Shown here: in pieces, positions 56,712 through 64,000 of the stretch
How positions within the stretch are numbered: the stretch's first letter is position 1
Layout of the letters: each line of letters opens with the position of its first letter
NCBI RefSeq assembly: GCF_028898845.1
Contig: NZ_CP118574.1
Coordinates: 3,720,001 to 3,784,000, forward strand
Source: Streptomyces sp. WZ-12
GTDB lineage: Bacteria; Actinomycetota; Actinomycetes; Streptomycetales; Streptomycetaceae
Length of the DNA stretch: 64,000 bases
Direction of reading: 5' to 3'
The notes under the pieces: generated by a model
What the model was told of the DNA's origin: nothing
The model's input: the letters and a program-made list of their open reading frames with translations, nothing else
Database searches by the model: none
Program-made: the position numbers and the translations under genes

Positions 56712-57907
56712 GCGCTCACCTCCCGGCAGGCGCGGTAGAAGTCCTTCCAGCCGTCGCGCTCGCGCACCACGGTCTCCAGGTACTCCTGCCAGACGACGCG
56801 GTCCGCGGCCGGATCGCGGACCACCGCGCCGAGGATGCCGGCCGCCATGTCCCCGGGACGCAGCACTCCGTCCCCGAAGTGGGCGGCCAGTGCCAGTCCG
56901 TTGGTGACGACCGAGATGGCCTCGGCCGTGGAGAGCGTCCCGGACGGGGACTTGATCTTGGTGCGGCCGTCGGCCGAGACGCCTTCGCGCAGCTCGCGGA
57001 AGACCGTCACCACCCGCCGGATCTCGTCCGTCCCCTCGGGGGCGGGCGGGAGGCGGAGCGAGCGGCCGATCTGCTCGACCCGACGCGCGACGATGTCCAC
57101 CTCGTCGTCCGCGGTGGCGGGCAGCGGCAGCACGACGGTGTTGAAGCGGCGGCGCAGCGCGCTGGAGAGGTCGTTGACCCCGCGGTCGCGGTCGTTGGCC
57201 GTGGCGATCAGGTTGAAGCCGTGGACGGCCTGCGCCTCCTGCCCCAACTCCGGTATCGGCAGGGACTTCTCCGAGAGGATGGTGATGAGGGCGTCCTGGA
57301 CGTCGGCGGGCATCCGGGTCAGCTCCTCGACGCGCGCGATCATGCCCTGCGTCATCGCGCGCATGACGGGGCTGGGCACCAGGGCGTCCCGGCTGGGCCC
57401 GTGGGCGAGCAGTTGGGCGTAGTTCCAGCCGTAGCGGATGGCCTCCTCGGGAGTGCCGGCGGTGCCCTGCACCAGCAAGGTGGAGTCGCCGCTGACCGCC
57501 GCCGCCAGATGCTCCGACACCCAGGTCTTTGCGGTGCCGGGCACGCCGAGGAGCAGCAGGGCGCGGTCGGTGGCAAGGGTGGTGACCGCGACCTCGATGA
57601 TCCGCCGTGGGCCGACGTACTTGGGTGTGATGACCGTGCCGTCGGCGAGCGTGCCGCCGAGCAGATAGGTCGCGACCGCCCACGGCGAGAGCCGCCAACG
57701 CTCCGGCCGGGGCCGGTCGTCGACCGCCGCGAGCGCCGACAACTCCGCCGCGAAGGCGACTTCGGCGTGCGGCCGCAGCGCTTCCCCCACGGACGCCGGC
57801 CACACCGCTTCCCCCGCCGCGCCGCGGCCTCCTCCCACCGCCTCACGCGCTTCGCCCGCCGCGTCGCGCACCGCATCGCCTGCCGTCGTGATCCCGTTCT
57901 CGGACAT
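56708..57907 (-). CDS. MoxR-type AAA+ ATPase (YehL-like)
   Basis: Start ATG at 57907 follows GAGGGGGAGAG; 399 residues. The Walker A loop is GVPGTAKT (121-128). The Walker B region reads MIARVEELTRMPADVQDALI, where the usual D-E is replaced by V-E-E, as is normal in this subfamily. Sensor 1 is FNLIATANDRDRGVN with the arginine finger in LSSALRRRFN. A C-terminal lid follows (SVVTNGLALAAHFGDGVLRP). It leads a three-gene minus-strand operon. A PafBC-type promoter element (57975-57997) lies 70 bases upstream, suggesting DNA-damage induction. Confidence 0.94.
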   Translation of the reverse strand: MSENGITTAGDAVRDAAGEAREAVGGGRGAAGEAVWPASVGEALRPHAEVAFAAELSALAAVDDRPRPERWRLSPWAVATYLLGGTLADGTVITPKYVGPRRIIEVAVTTLATDRALLLLGVPGTAKTWVSEHLAAAVSGDSTLLVQGTAGTPEEAIRYGWNYAQLLAHGPSRDALVPSPVMRAMTQGMIARVEELTRMPADVQDALITILSEKSLPIPELGQEAQAVHGFNLIATANDRDRGVNDLSSALRRRFNTVVLPLPATADDEVDIVARRVEQIGRSLRLPPAPEGTDEIRRVVTVFRELREGVSADGRTKIKSPSGTLSTAEAISVVTNGLALAAHFGDGVLRPGDMAAGILGAVVRDPAADRVVWQEYLETVVRERDGWKDFYRACREVSA

Positions 57908-57974
57908 CTCTCCCCCTCGTCGCACGATGCGCGGCCGGCACCCGCGCCGATCCCGCCGACCGCTTGCGATTCCA

Positions 57975-57997
57975 AGCCTGCACCCGACCACTGACAA
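57975..57997 (-). promoter_or_regulatory. PafBC/RecA-NDp-type promoter driving the MoxR operon
   Basis: On the minus strand TTGTCAGTG (57997-57989), eight bases, then CAGGCT (57980-57975) match TTGTCRGTG-N8-TANNNT with one mismatch in the -10 (C for T). This is the LexA-independent DNA-damage promoter of actinobacteria. The MoxR start is 67 bases downstream. Confidence 0.7.
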
Positions 57998-58047
57998 CGG
58001 CCCCAAAACCCGTTCTGACCTGCGGAGTTCGGGGCCTTCGGCAGGCG

Positions 58048-58070
58048 TTGTCAGTGGTCGGCCGTAGCGT
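58048..58070 (+). promoter_or_regulatory. PafBC/RecA-NDp-type promoter driving the SWIM gene
   Basis: TTGTCAGTG (58048-58056), eight bases, then TAGCGT (58065-58070) match the consensus TTGTCRGTG-N8-TANNNT exactly. The SWIM start is 61 bases downstream. Together with the minus-strand copy it forms a 15-bp inverted repeat (CCGACCACTGACAAC with its complement). Confidence 0.8.
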
Positions 58071-58131
58071 CGGAGACAGCACATCCGCAGGAGGTCGACG
58101 GCGATCGACGAACATCCGCTGGGGGTCGGAG

Positions 58132-59610
58132 ATGAGTGCGCACGGGGAACGCTGGACGACGGAACGGGTGCTCGCGCTGGCGCCTGACGAGGCTTCGCGC
58201 GCGGCGGCCGAGCGGCTCGCGGCATCGGGCCGATGGACGAGCACGAACACGGGCGTGGGCGCGGACGGGCACGCGGGCGCGGTGTGGGGAGAGTCCGAAG
58301 GCAGCGGCACCACCGCCTACCAAACGGTCATCGACCTCTACGACCCCAACGCCCCCGTATTCCACTGCAGTTGTCCGAGCCGGAAGACCCCCTGCAAGCA
58401 CGCGCTGGGACTGCTGCTCCGCTGGGCCGGGTCCGTCCCCGCCAGGGAAGTCGAGGCCGGGACCGGGGACCGTAGCGGCGCGACGGGCGGCGCGGCCGCG
58501 GACGGGGACCCCCCGCCGTGGGCGACGGAGTGGCTGGCGGCCCGGTGGCAGCGGCCCGGGCGGCCGACGGGCGCCGAGGGGGCCGGCGCGCCGTCCCGTA
58601 CGCCGGCGGATCCGGAGGCGGCCCGGCAGCGGGCGGAGCGCCGTCGGCAGCGAATCGCCGCCGGGGCCACCGAGTTGGAGCGGCGGCTGGAGGATCTGCT
58701 GCACTCCGGCCTCACGACGGCCGGTCACAGCGGCGGGAGCGCCGCGCGCGAGGACGGTACGGTCAGCGGCCGCGGCTCCTGGGACGAGACCGCCGCCCGG
58801 ATGGTCGACGCCCAGGCTCCCGGGCTCGCCGCCCGCGTCCGGGAGTTGGGGACCCTCCCGGCATCGGGGCCGGACTGGCCGTCCCGCCTCCTGGAGGAGT
58901 GCGCCCTGCTGCACCTCCTCGACCAGGGCTTCCTGGGCATGGAGCGGCTGCCGGCCCCGCTCGCGGCGACGGCCCGGTCCCGCGTCGGGCTGACCACGGA
59001 CGCCGCGGACGTACTCGCCGCCCCGGATGCGGTGACGGTCCGGGACCGCTGGCTCGTCCTGGCCCAACAGGACGCCCAGGAGGGCCCGTTGACCAGCCGC
59101 CGCATCTTCCTCCGCGGCGAGCGGACCGGCCGGATGGCGCTGCACCTCTCCTTCGGCGGCCCGCACCGCCCCTTGGACGTGGCCCTGCCGCCCGGCCTGC
59201 TGCTCGACGCCGATCTGGCCTACTACCCGGGCGCCCGCCCGCTGCGTGCCGCCCTCGGCGAGCGGCACGCCCCCGCGGCCCCGGGCCCGGTCCCGTCCGG
59301 CTGTGGCGTCGACGCCGCCCTGGCCGCGTACGGGCACGCACTGCGCGACGACCCCTGGCTGGACGCCTGGCCGGTGGTGCTCACCGACGTCGTCCCGCTA
59401 CCGGCCGGGGACGGCGACGGCTGGCAACTGGCCGATGTCGACGGCGAGTCCGCCCTGCCCCTGGACCCGCGCGGTCTGGGCCATGCGGCCCTGTGGTCAC
59501 TGGTGTCCATATCGGGCGGAGCGCCGCTCACGGTCTTCGGCGAATGCGGCCACCGCGGCTTCCTGCCCCTGACGGCCTGGGACCCGACCCCGGTACCACT
59601 GCCGGCCTGA
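58132..59610 (+). CDS. SWIM zinc-finger protein (YehQ-like)
   Basis: The ATG at 58132 gives 492 residues. The SWIM motif C79-x-C81-x6-C88-x-H90 is complete (FHCSCPSRKTPCKHALGLLL), a zinc finger for nucleic-acid or protein binding. An Arg/Pro/Ala-rich linker follows. Conserved helical parts then appear: LLEECALLHLLDQGFLGMER, TVRDRWLVLAQQDAQEGPLT, RIFLRGERTGRMALHLSFGG and SISGGAPLTVFGECGHRGFL. It is transcribed divergently from the MoxR operon from an exact PafBC-type promoter, and the DUF5691 gene follows. By domain it matches E. coli yehQ. Confidence 0.92.
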   Translation: MSAHGERWTTERVLALAPDEASRAAAERLAASGRWTSTNTGVGADGHAGAVWGESEGSGTTAYQTVIDLYDPNAPVFHCSCPSRKTPCKHALGLLLRWAGSVPAREVEAGTGDRSGATGGAAADGDPPPWATEWLAARWQRPGRPTGAEGAGAPSRTPADPEAARQRAERRRQRIAAGATELERRLEDLLHSGLTTAGHSGGSAAREDGTVSGRGSWDETAARMVDAQAPGLAARVRELGTLPASGPDWPSRLLEECALLHLLDQGFLGMERLPAPLAATARSRVGLTTDAADVLAAPDAVTVRDRWLVLAQQDAQEGPLTSRRIFLRGERTGRMALHLSFGGPHRPLDVALPPGLLLDADLAYYPGARPLRAALGERHAPAAPGPVPSGCGVDAALAAYGHALRDDPWLDAWPVVLTDVVPLPAGDGDGWQLADVDGESALPLDPRGLGHAALWSLVSISGGAPLTVFGECGHRGFLPLTAWDPTPVPLPA

Positions 59611-59704
59611 CCGGCCCGCCCGGCGACTCCCCCCAACTCCCCCCTTCGCACTCTTCCCGCTTCCCACTTCCCAGGCAGCCCAACTCCCCCTCCGGAGGCA
59701 CCAC

Positions 59705-61370
59705 ATGCCCATCACACCCCTCTCCCCCAACGCACCCCCACCCCCAGCTCCCCTCCCCCGCCCCGTGGCCCGACCTGGTCAGCGCCGCCTTGCTGGGGAC
59801 CGAGCGACGCACCCCGCCGGTGACCGTGCGGGCCGGACAGGGCGCTGCGGCCGCGCTGTTGGATGCGGCGGCGCTGAGCACCGTGCGGCGGCGCGCCGCA
59901 CTGCGCCCCGCTCCGGCCGGCGAACGGCTCGCCCCGGCGCCCGTCGACCCGCGCCCGCCGCTGCCGCCGGCCGCGCGCCGCCGGTTGGCGTTCCTGCTCG
60001 CCGACCGGGGCGCCGGCTCCGGAGGCCGGCGCGGCGCGGCCCCCGATCTCACCGAGCTGCTGCCCCAGTGGTTGGCCGCCGCGGGCGAGCACGGCTACCG
60101 CGCCCCCGAGGCGCTGTTGCCCGCCCTGTTGGACGCCGCCCGGGCCCGTACGGACCTGCGGCCCGCCGCGCTCGCCCTGGCGGGCCCCCGGGGTCTGTGG
60201 CTGGCGCGCCTCAACGACGCCTGGCGATTCGCGCTCCGCGGCATCGGCGGCGCACTGTCCCTGCCGGGGACGGATACCCCGGAGGCGGTCCAACGGCTGT
60301 GGGAGGAGGGGCTGTTCGCGGAGCGGGTGGCGCTGCTGACCGCGGTGCGCCGCCGCGCCCCGGAGGCCGGCCGGGAGCTGCTCGCCACCACCTGGGCGAC
60401 CGAGCGCGCCGAGGACCGCCTGATGTTCCTCGACTCCCTGGGCGAGGCCCTCACCCCGGCCGACGAGCCGTTCCTGGAACAGGCGTTGTCCGACCGCAGC
60501 CGCAATGTCCGCGCGATCGCCGCGGAGCTGCTCTCCGCGCTGCCCGGTTCCGCGCTCGCGGCCCGGATGGCCGAGCGCAGTCTGACCTGCGTACGACCGT
60601 CCCGCCCGGCTCCCGGAGCCCCGGCCAGCGCCGAGGTCCTGGCCGTCGATCCGCCGCGGCGCTGCGACGCCGGGATGGAGCGGGACGGCGTCACCCGGCA
60701 GCCGCCGTCCGACAGAGGAGAACGGGCGTGGTGGCTCGGGCAGTTGGTGGAGGCGACCCCGTTGGACCGCTGGACCACCCACCTCGGCGACCGCACCCCG
60801 GCGGAGATCGTCGCGCTCCCGGTCGCCGGCGACTGGCGGACGGAGCTGCACGACGCCTGGTGCCGCGCCGCGGTCCGCCAGCGGCACGCCGGCTGGGCGC
60901 GGGCGCTGCTGGGCGCGCCCGGGGACCCCGGACAGGCCGCCACCGAGCTGGCGCCGGCCGGCTCCTCCCGGGACCTGACGAAGCTGCTGACGGTGCTCCC
61001 TGGGGACCAACGGGCCCGGTGGGTAGCCGAGTTCATCGCCATGCACGGCCTCGCTGACGCCTTTCGGATGCTGGGCGTCTGCGCGGTGCCATGGAGTGAG
61101 CCGCTGGGCCGGGCGGTGGTCGACGCGCTGGACATCGCCCGGGACGCGGGCAGTTACCCATGGAGCTTCAGCGGGGTGATGGGCCTGGCCGAGCGCTGTC
61201 TGGACCCGGCGGCGGCCGACCGGTTGGAGATGCTCACGGCGCTCACGGACGAGCCGGAGGGCGCCTCCCCGGGTTCCGGCGGCTACTGGGCCGAGGCGTT
61301 CCAGCGGTTGGTGGGCACCCTCCGGCTGCGCGCCACCATGCACGCCGAACTCTCCGGAGAGCCGTCATGA
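59705..61370 (+). CDS. DUF5691 protein with apparent frameshift just after the start
   Basis: The main frame encodes about 535 residues from WPDLVSAALLGTERRTPPVT, through RRRLAFLLADRG, LFAERVALLTAVRRRAPEAG, LMFLDSLGEALTPADEPFLE, SRNVRAIAAELLSALPGSAL and AWWLGQLVEATPLDRWT, to MHAELSGEPS; HEAT-like helical pairs dominate. No start exists in that frame. The only good start, ATG at 59705 behind CCGGAGGCACCAC, is one base out of frame across a C-rich stretch (59712-59765). Removing one base there would give a normal gene. DUF5691 accompanies SWIM genes in this system; function unknown. An indel error or a recent mutation are both possible. Confidence 0.75.
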
Positions 61371-61660
61371 CCCCCGCGTCCGCCCTCGTCCCCCGCCCCC
61401 GGAACGCGCCGGTCCCGTACCGCCAACGCCCGGGCCCACGCCCGCAGTCGGGCCCTTCCACGACGTACGGACCACCCGATGCGTACGGACCGTCCGATGC
61501 GTACGAGGCGCCCGACGCACACGAGCCGCCCGACGCGTTCACACCACCCGGGCCACCCGGGCTCTTCGTGGCGTGCGGACCGCCAAGTCCGTCCGCGTCG
61601 CCCGGGCCATCCGGCGCGTACGGGCCGTCCCCCACGTACGCGCCGCCCAGCCCGGCCGGC
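61371..61660. other. 290-bp gap with a possible proline-rich open frame
   Basis: An ATG at 61367 overlaps the DUF5691 stop (ATGA) and opens a Pro/Tyr/Ala/Ser-rich frame (MTPASALVPRPRNAPVPYRQ). That frame then runs antisense through the cobalamin-binding gene without a stop. It includes the 18-nt tandem repeat at 61469-61540. I cannot decide whether a short protein is made here; it is more likely a degenerate tail. Confidence 0.4.
61469..61540 (+). repeat. Four 18-nt tandem repeats
   Basis: Four in-register 18-nt units encode GPPDAY, GPSDAY, EAPDAH and EPPDAF in the frame starting at 61367. The unit length (a multiple of three) is compatible with coding. Confidence 0.7.
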
Positions 61661-62119
61661 TCACACCGCCAACGGGCGGACGTTCGCCGTGACCCACTCC
61701 ACGATCGAGGCGGTGGTCGCGCCCGGAGTGAAGATCTCCGCGACGCCCTGCTCCTTCAGCGGGGCGATGTCCGCCTCCGGGATGATGCCGCCGCCGAAGA
61801 CCTTGATGTCCGCCGCGTCCCGCTCCGCCAGCAGGGCCAACACCTTCGCGAAGAGGGTGTTGTGCGCACCCGAGAGGATGGACAGCCCGATCGCATCGGC
61901 GTCCTCCTGGATGGCGGTGTCCACGATCTGCTCCGGCGTCTGGTGCAGCCCGGTGTAGATCACCTCCATACCGGCGTCCCGCAGCGCCCGGGCGATGACC
62001 TTGGCCCCCCGGTCGTGCCCGTCCAGCCCCGGCTTGGCGACGACGACCCGGATCGGCCCCGACCGGCCCGCCGCGCCCTGGCCCTCCGCCTGCGCCCCGT
62101 CTTGCCGCGCCACACTCAT
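61661..62119 (-). CDS. Cobalamin-binding subunit of an acyl-CoA mutase (IcmB / MCM C-terminal type)
   Basis: The ATG at 62119 follows GGAGGCAGTG and gives 152 residues. It is the free B12-binding domain used by isobutyryl-CoA or methylmalonyl-CoA-type mutases. Motifs are [20 protein letters not shown] with D33-x-H35-x2-G38 (H35 is the lower cobalt ligand), S80-x-L82 in [13 protein letters not shown], and the GG pair in [11 protein letters not shown]. The large catalytic subunit is not in this window. In S. coelicolor a similar gene lies close to the same neighbours, as I recall. Longer in-frame starts lack ribosome sites. Confidence 0.93.
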   Translation of the reverse strand: MSVARQDGAQAEGQGAAGRSGPIRVVVAKPGLDGHDRGAKVIARALRDAGMEVIYTGLHQTPEQIVDTAIQEDADAIGLSILSGAHNTLFAKVLALLAERDAADIKVFGGGIIPEADIAPLKEQGVAEIFTPGATTASIVEWVTANVRPLAV

Positions 62120-62482
62120 CACTGCCTCCAAGACATGTGCGGCACCGCCAGGGCGGTGCCGCCGAGCCGACATTCGGTCGCGCCACCGCGATCCGGCGGC
62201 CACGAGCGTGAACGAACGTTATCTACAGCATCCCGTACCCAGCCGTTTCGTGACATCCGGCGAGGGGGAAATCACACACGGGACACATCCGTTACGCGTC
62301 GCGCTCCGCGTGTCGCACCGCCGCCAGGGACGGCCGGCGACGCACGCGCGGGTCGGGCGCCCGGGGAGCCGCGGTCGGGCCAGTACGCCCGGCCCCACCG
62401 CCTCGCCATCGCCGCGCGCGGCTTCCCTCAAGGGCATTCGGGGGTCATCGCCGCCTGCCGCGTGCCGTTCGGGAGGTCGGCC
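62120..62482. other. 363-bp divergent intergenic region
   Basis: It lies between the cobalamin-binding gene (minus) and the lipase gene (plus) and must hold both promoters. The stretch 62210-62290 is relatively A/T-rich (GAACGTTATCTACAGCATC). I see no gene or strong hairpin. Confidence 0.5.
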
Positions 62483-63289
62483 ATGGGGGCCCTGACTGTT
62501 CTCTCCACCACCGCTTCGCTCCGCGCCACACTGGTGGACGCGGCGGTGCTCGTCGCCCACTTGATCCTCTATCCAACCGGTATCGCCCAAGAACGCTCCC
62601 TGTCCGCACCGTCGGCGACCGGTTCCGCGGCCCGGCTGCCGACCGAGGGCCGCGCCCACCCGCCGGTCCTGCTGCTCCACGGCTTCGTCGACAACCGCTC
62701 GGTCTTCGTCCTGCTGCGCCACTCCCTGCACCGCCACGGCTGGCGCCACGTCGAAGCGCTCAACTACTCCCCGCTGACCTGCGATCTGCGCAGCGCCGCC
62801 GAGCTGTTGGGCCGCCATGTCGAGGAGTTCTGCGCCCGGACCGGCCACCACCGGGTGGACATCGTCGGGCACAGCCTCGGCGGCCTGATCGCCCGCTATT
62901 ACGTGCAGCGGCGCGGCGGCGACGCCCGCGTCCGCACGCTGATCACGCTCGGCACACCGCACTCCGGCACCCGCGTCGCGCCCCTGATGTCGGCGCATCC
63001 GATCGTCCGGCAGATGCGCCCGGACTCCGACGTGGTAGCGGAGTTGGCGCTTCCGGCGCCGCGCTGCCGGACGCGTTGCGTGGCGTTCTGGAGCGCGGCG
63101 GACCAGGTGATGGTGCCGGCCACCACGGCCCGGATCGTCCACCCGGACCTGCGGGCCGAGAACGTCCACGTCGACGACGTCGGGCACCTCGCGCTGCCGG
63201 TCAACGCGACGGTAGCGGCCGGGATTAGGGAGGCGCTGACCGCCTCGGCCGCCGCCCGGCCGGACGCGGACGCGATATCGGTGGCCTGA
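62483..63289 (+). CDS. Triacylglycerol lipase-like alpha/beta hydrolase
   Basis: The ATG at 62483 behind GGGAGG gives 268 residues. A hydrophobic N-terminus (LVDAAVLVAHLILYPTGIAQ) may be a signal anchor. The hydrolase fold shows the oxyanion region PPVLLLHGFVDNRSVF, the nucleophile elbow HRVDIVGHSLGGLIARYYVQ with S131, TLGTPHSGTRVAPL as in lipases of the LipA type, the acidic residue in AFWSAADQVMVPA, and the final histidine in VDDVGHLALPVN. It probably cleaves lipid or ester substrates at the cell surface. An open frame continues upstream but crosses the antisense gene and is not used. Confidence 0.9.
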   Translation: MGALTVLSTTASLRATLVDAAVLVAHLILYPTGIAQERSLSAPSATGSAARLPTEGRAHPPVLLLHGFVDNRSVFVLLRHSLHRHGWRHVEALNYSPLTCDLRSAAELLGRHVEEFCARTGHHRVDIVGHSLGGLIARYYVQRRGGDARVRTLITLGTPHSGTRVAPLMSAHPIVRQMRPDSDVVAELALPAPRCRTRCVAFWSAADQVMVPATTARIVHPDLRAENVHVDDVGHLALPVNATVAAGIREALTASAAARPDADAISVA

Positions 63290-63615
63290 TCGACGCGCTC
63301 CCGGTGGCCTGACGCAATGATCCGGCGCAGTCAGTTCAATAGCCGGCGCAGTCAATGCCGGTGGCGTGATCGGCGACATGATCGGCGGCGTGATCCGTCA
63401 CTTCGTCGACGCCCGGCCGCCCCGCCCCCGTCATTTCCCGGCCGCCGCGTCGAACGACCGTCGAACGGGTCGCCAAGAACGCGCATGTGCGCCGCCGGAA
63501 GGTGCGCAAATGCCCGGCCCCGCCGAGCCCGAAACTTCGGGAAGATTGTGGGCGTCGCGTACCGCCGGGTACAGTCGCCGCTAATTCTCCTGCAGCCGAG
63601 GCGAAAGAGAAGTTG
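63290..63615. other. 326-bp intergenic region with short repeats
   Basis: No gene seen. Short imperfect repeats occur (CGGTGGCCTGA..., CCGGCGCAGTCA twice, and GTGATCGGCG / ATGATCGGCG) at 63280-63390. A probable promoter lies at 63546-63575. Confidence 0.5.
63546..63575 (+). promoter_or_regulatory. Candidate vegetative promoter
   Basis: TTGTGG (63546-63551), an 18-base spacer and TACAGT (63570-63575) resemble a housekeeping (HrdB) promoter. The next start codon is 41 bases downstream. Confidence 0.45.
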
Positions 63616-64000
63616 GTGGACGACCGTCACCCGTCAGGGGCTCAGCTTTCTCACGCCCCCGCTTCCGACGCCTCCCGTGCACAGTTGGCATACGGCGACG
63701 GTGACCCCCTCTTCGGCTCGCACCCCGACGCCTACGGCATGGGCGCCTACGACCCGGCCGGACACCCCATCGGCGCCTACTCGACCGGCAGTTACCCCGG
63801 AACCGGCTACGACACCGGCACCTACGGCGGCGGCTACGACCCGTACCCCCACGCCGGCTACGACGCCACCGGCTACGGCACCGACGCGTACGCCACCGGG
63901 TACGACAGCGCCGCCTACGGGTACCCCGGCGGCCACGACGCGACGGCCCACGGCGCCGCCTACGACACCGGCGGCTACCCGGCCGACGGCTTCGACGGCA
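63616..64000 (+). CDS. Gly/Tyr/Asp/Ala-rich protein, N-terminal part (continues beyond window)
   Basis: A GTG at 63616 (TTG at 63613 is an alternative) with AAAGAGAAG upstream opens a frame that runs to the window end, 128 residues so far. After DDRHPSGAQLSHAPASDASR it is built of short repeats such as GSHPDAYGMGAYDPAGH, YSTGSYPGTGYDTGTYGGGY and GYGTDAYATGYDSAAYG. These are Tyr every 4-7 residues with Gly, Asp, Thr and Ala. In other Streptomyces a similar repetitive N-terminus precedes a membrane segment and a peptidase (M23) domain near these genes; that is recollection and cannot be checked here. Confidence 0.75.
   Translation, partial: MDDRHPSGAQLSHAPASDASRAQLAYGDGDPLFGSHPDAYGMGAYDPAGHPIGAYSTGSYPGTGYDTGTYGGGYDPYPHAGYDATGYGTDAYATGYDSAAYGYPGGHDATAHGAAYDTGGYPADGFDG

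Noticed and set aside
61160..63289. One 709-codon frame joining the end of DUF5691, the antisense of the cobalamin-binding gene and the lipase
   Set aside because: The lipase has its own ATG and ribosome site at 62483; the upstream part is antisense to a clear B12-binding gene.

Overview
The window is a very GC-rich actinobacterial chromosome segment, almost certainly Streptomyces. Third codon positions are nearly all G or C, many genes start with GTG, and a familiar Streptomyces core block is present: a eukaryotic-type NADP isocitrate dehydrogenase, mdh, DUF3017, folD, RDD and proline-rich membrane proteins, purH-purN, a DUF6350 protein, and sucD-sucC. Both outer genes are cut by the window ends.

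Layout. 1-0.9 kb: the tail of a probable lipoprotein gene, a remnant of a Uma2-type nuclease gene, and a DUF5988 gene. 0.9-4.0 kb (minus): a three-gene operon whose two upstream members carry the same 'IGDHNTVTH' motif, which resembles amyloid signalling motifs. 4.2-18.4 kb: central carbon, purine and folate metabolism plus membrane proteins, punctuated by strong hairpin terminators. 19.2-49.6 kb: one uninterrupted plus-strand array for an extracellular-type contractile injection system (CIS/eCIS): sheath, tube, baseplate and cap proteins, AAA ATPase, a 2,228-residue DUF4157 protein ending in an ADP-ribosyltransferase domain, a probable immunity gene, hub, spike, PAAR tip, gp25 wedge, two large baseplate assembly proteins, further baseplate proteins and a peptidoglycan amidase. 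49.6-50.5 kb: a non-coding stretch with heptanucleotide tandem arrays. 50.5-52.7 kb: two probable secreted proteins. 52.8-61.4 kb: a divergent five-gene set (VWA, DUF5682, MoxR-type AAA on minus; SWIM zinc finger, DUF5691 on plus) like E. coli yehLMPQ. 61.7-64 kb: a cobalamin-binding mutase subunit, a lipase and the start of a Gly/Tyr-rich protein.

How the genes work together. The CIS genes encode a phage-tail-like contractile machine. The AAA protein and the cap protein belong to its assembly, the DUF4157-ART protein is the likely cargo, and the small gene after it is the likely protection. I see no separate tape-measure, tail-fibre, capsid or terminase gene. The DUF4157 protein's last ~400 codons and the next gene are visibly less GC-rich than their surroundings, as expected for an exchangeable toxin tip with its immunity gene.

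The divergent promoter region of the five-gene set carries two facing copies of the TTGTCRGTG-N8-TANNNT element (one exact, one with a single mismatch). This is the LexA-independent, PafBC-type DNA-damage promoter, so the set is probably induced by DNA damage.

Three genes appear frameshifted in G/C-rich or homopolymer stretches (near 3.94, 22.97 and 59.74 kb). Each is otherwise well preserved, so sequencing indels are as likely as real mutations.
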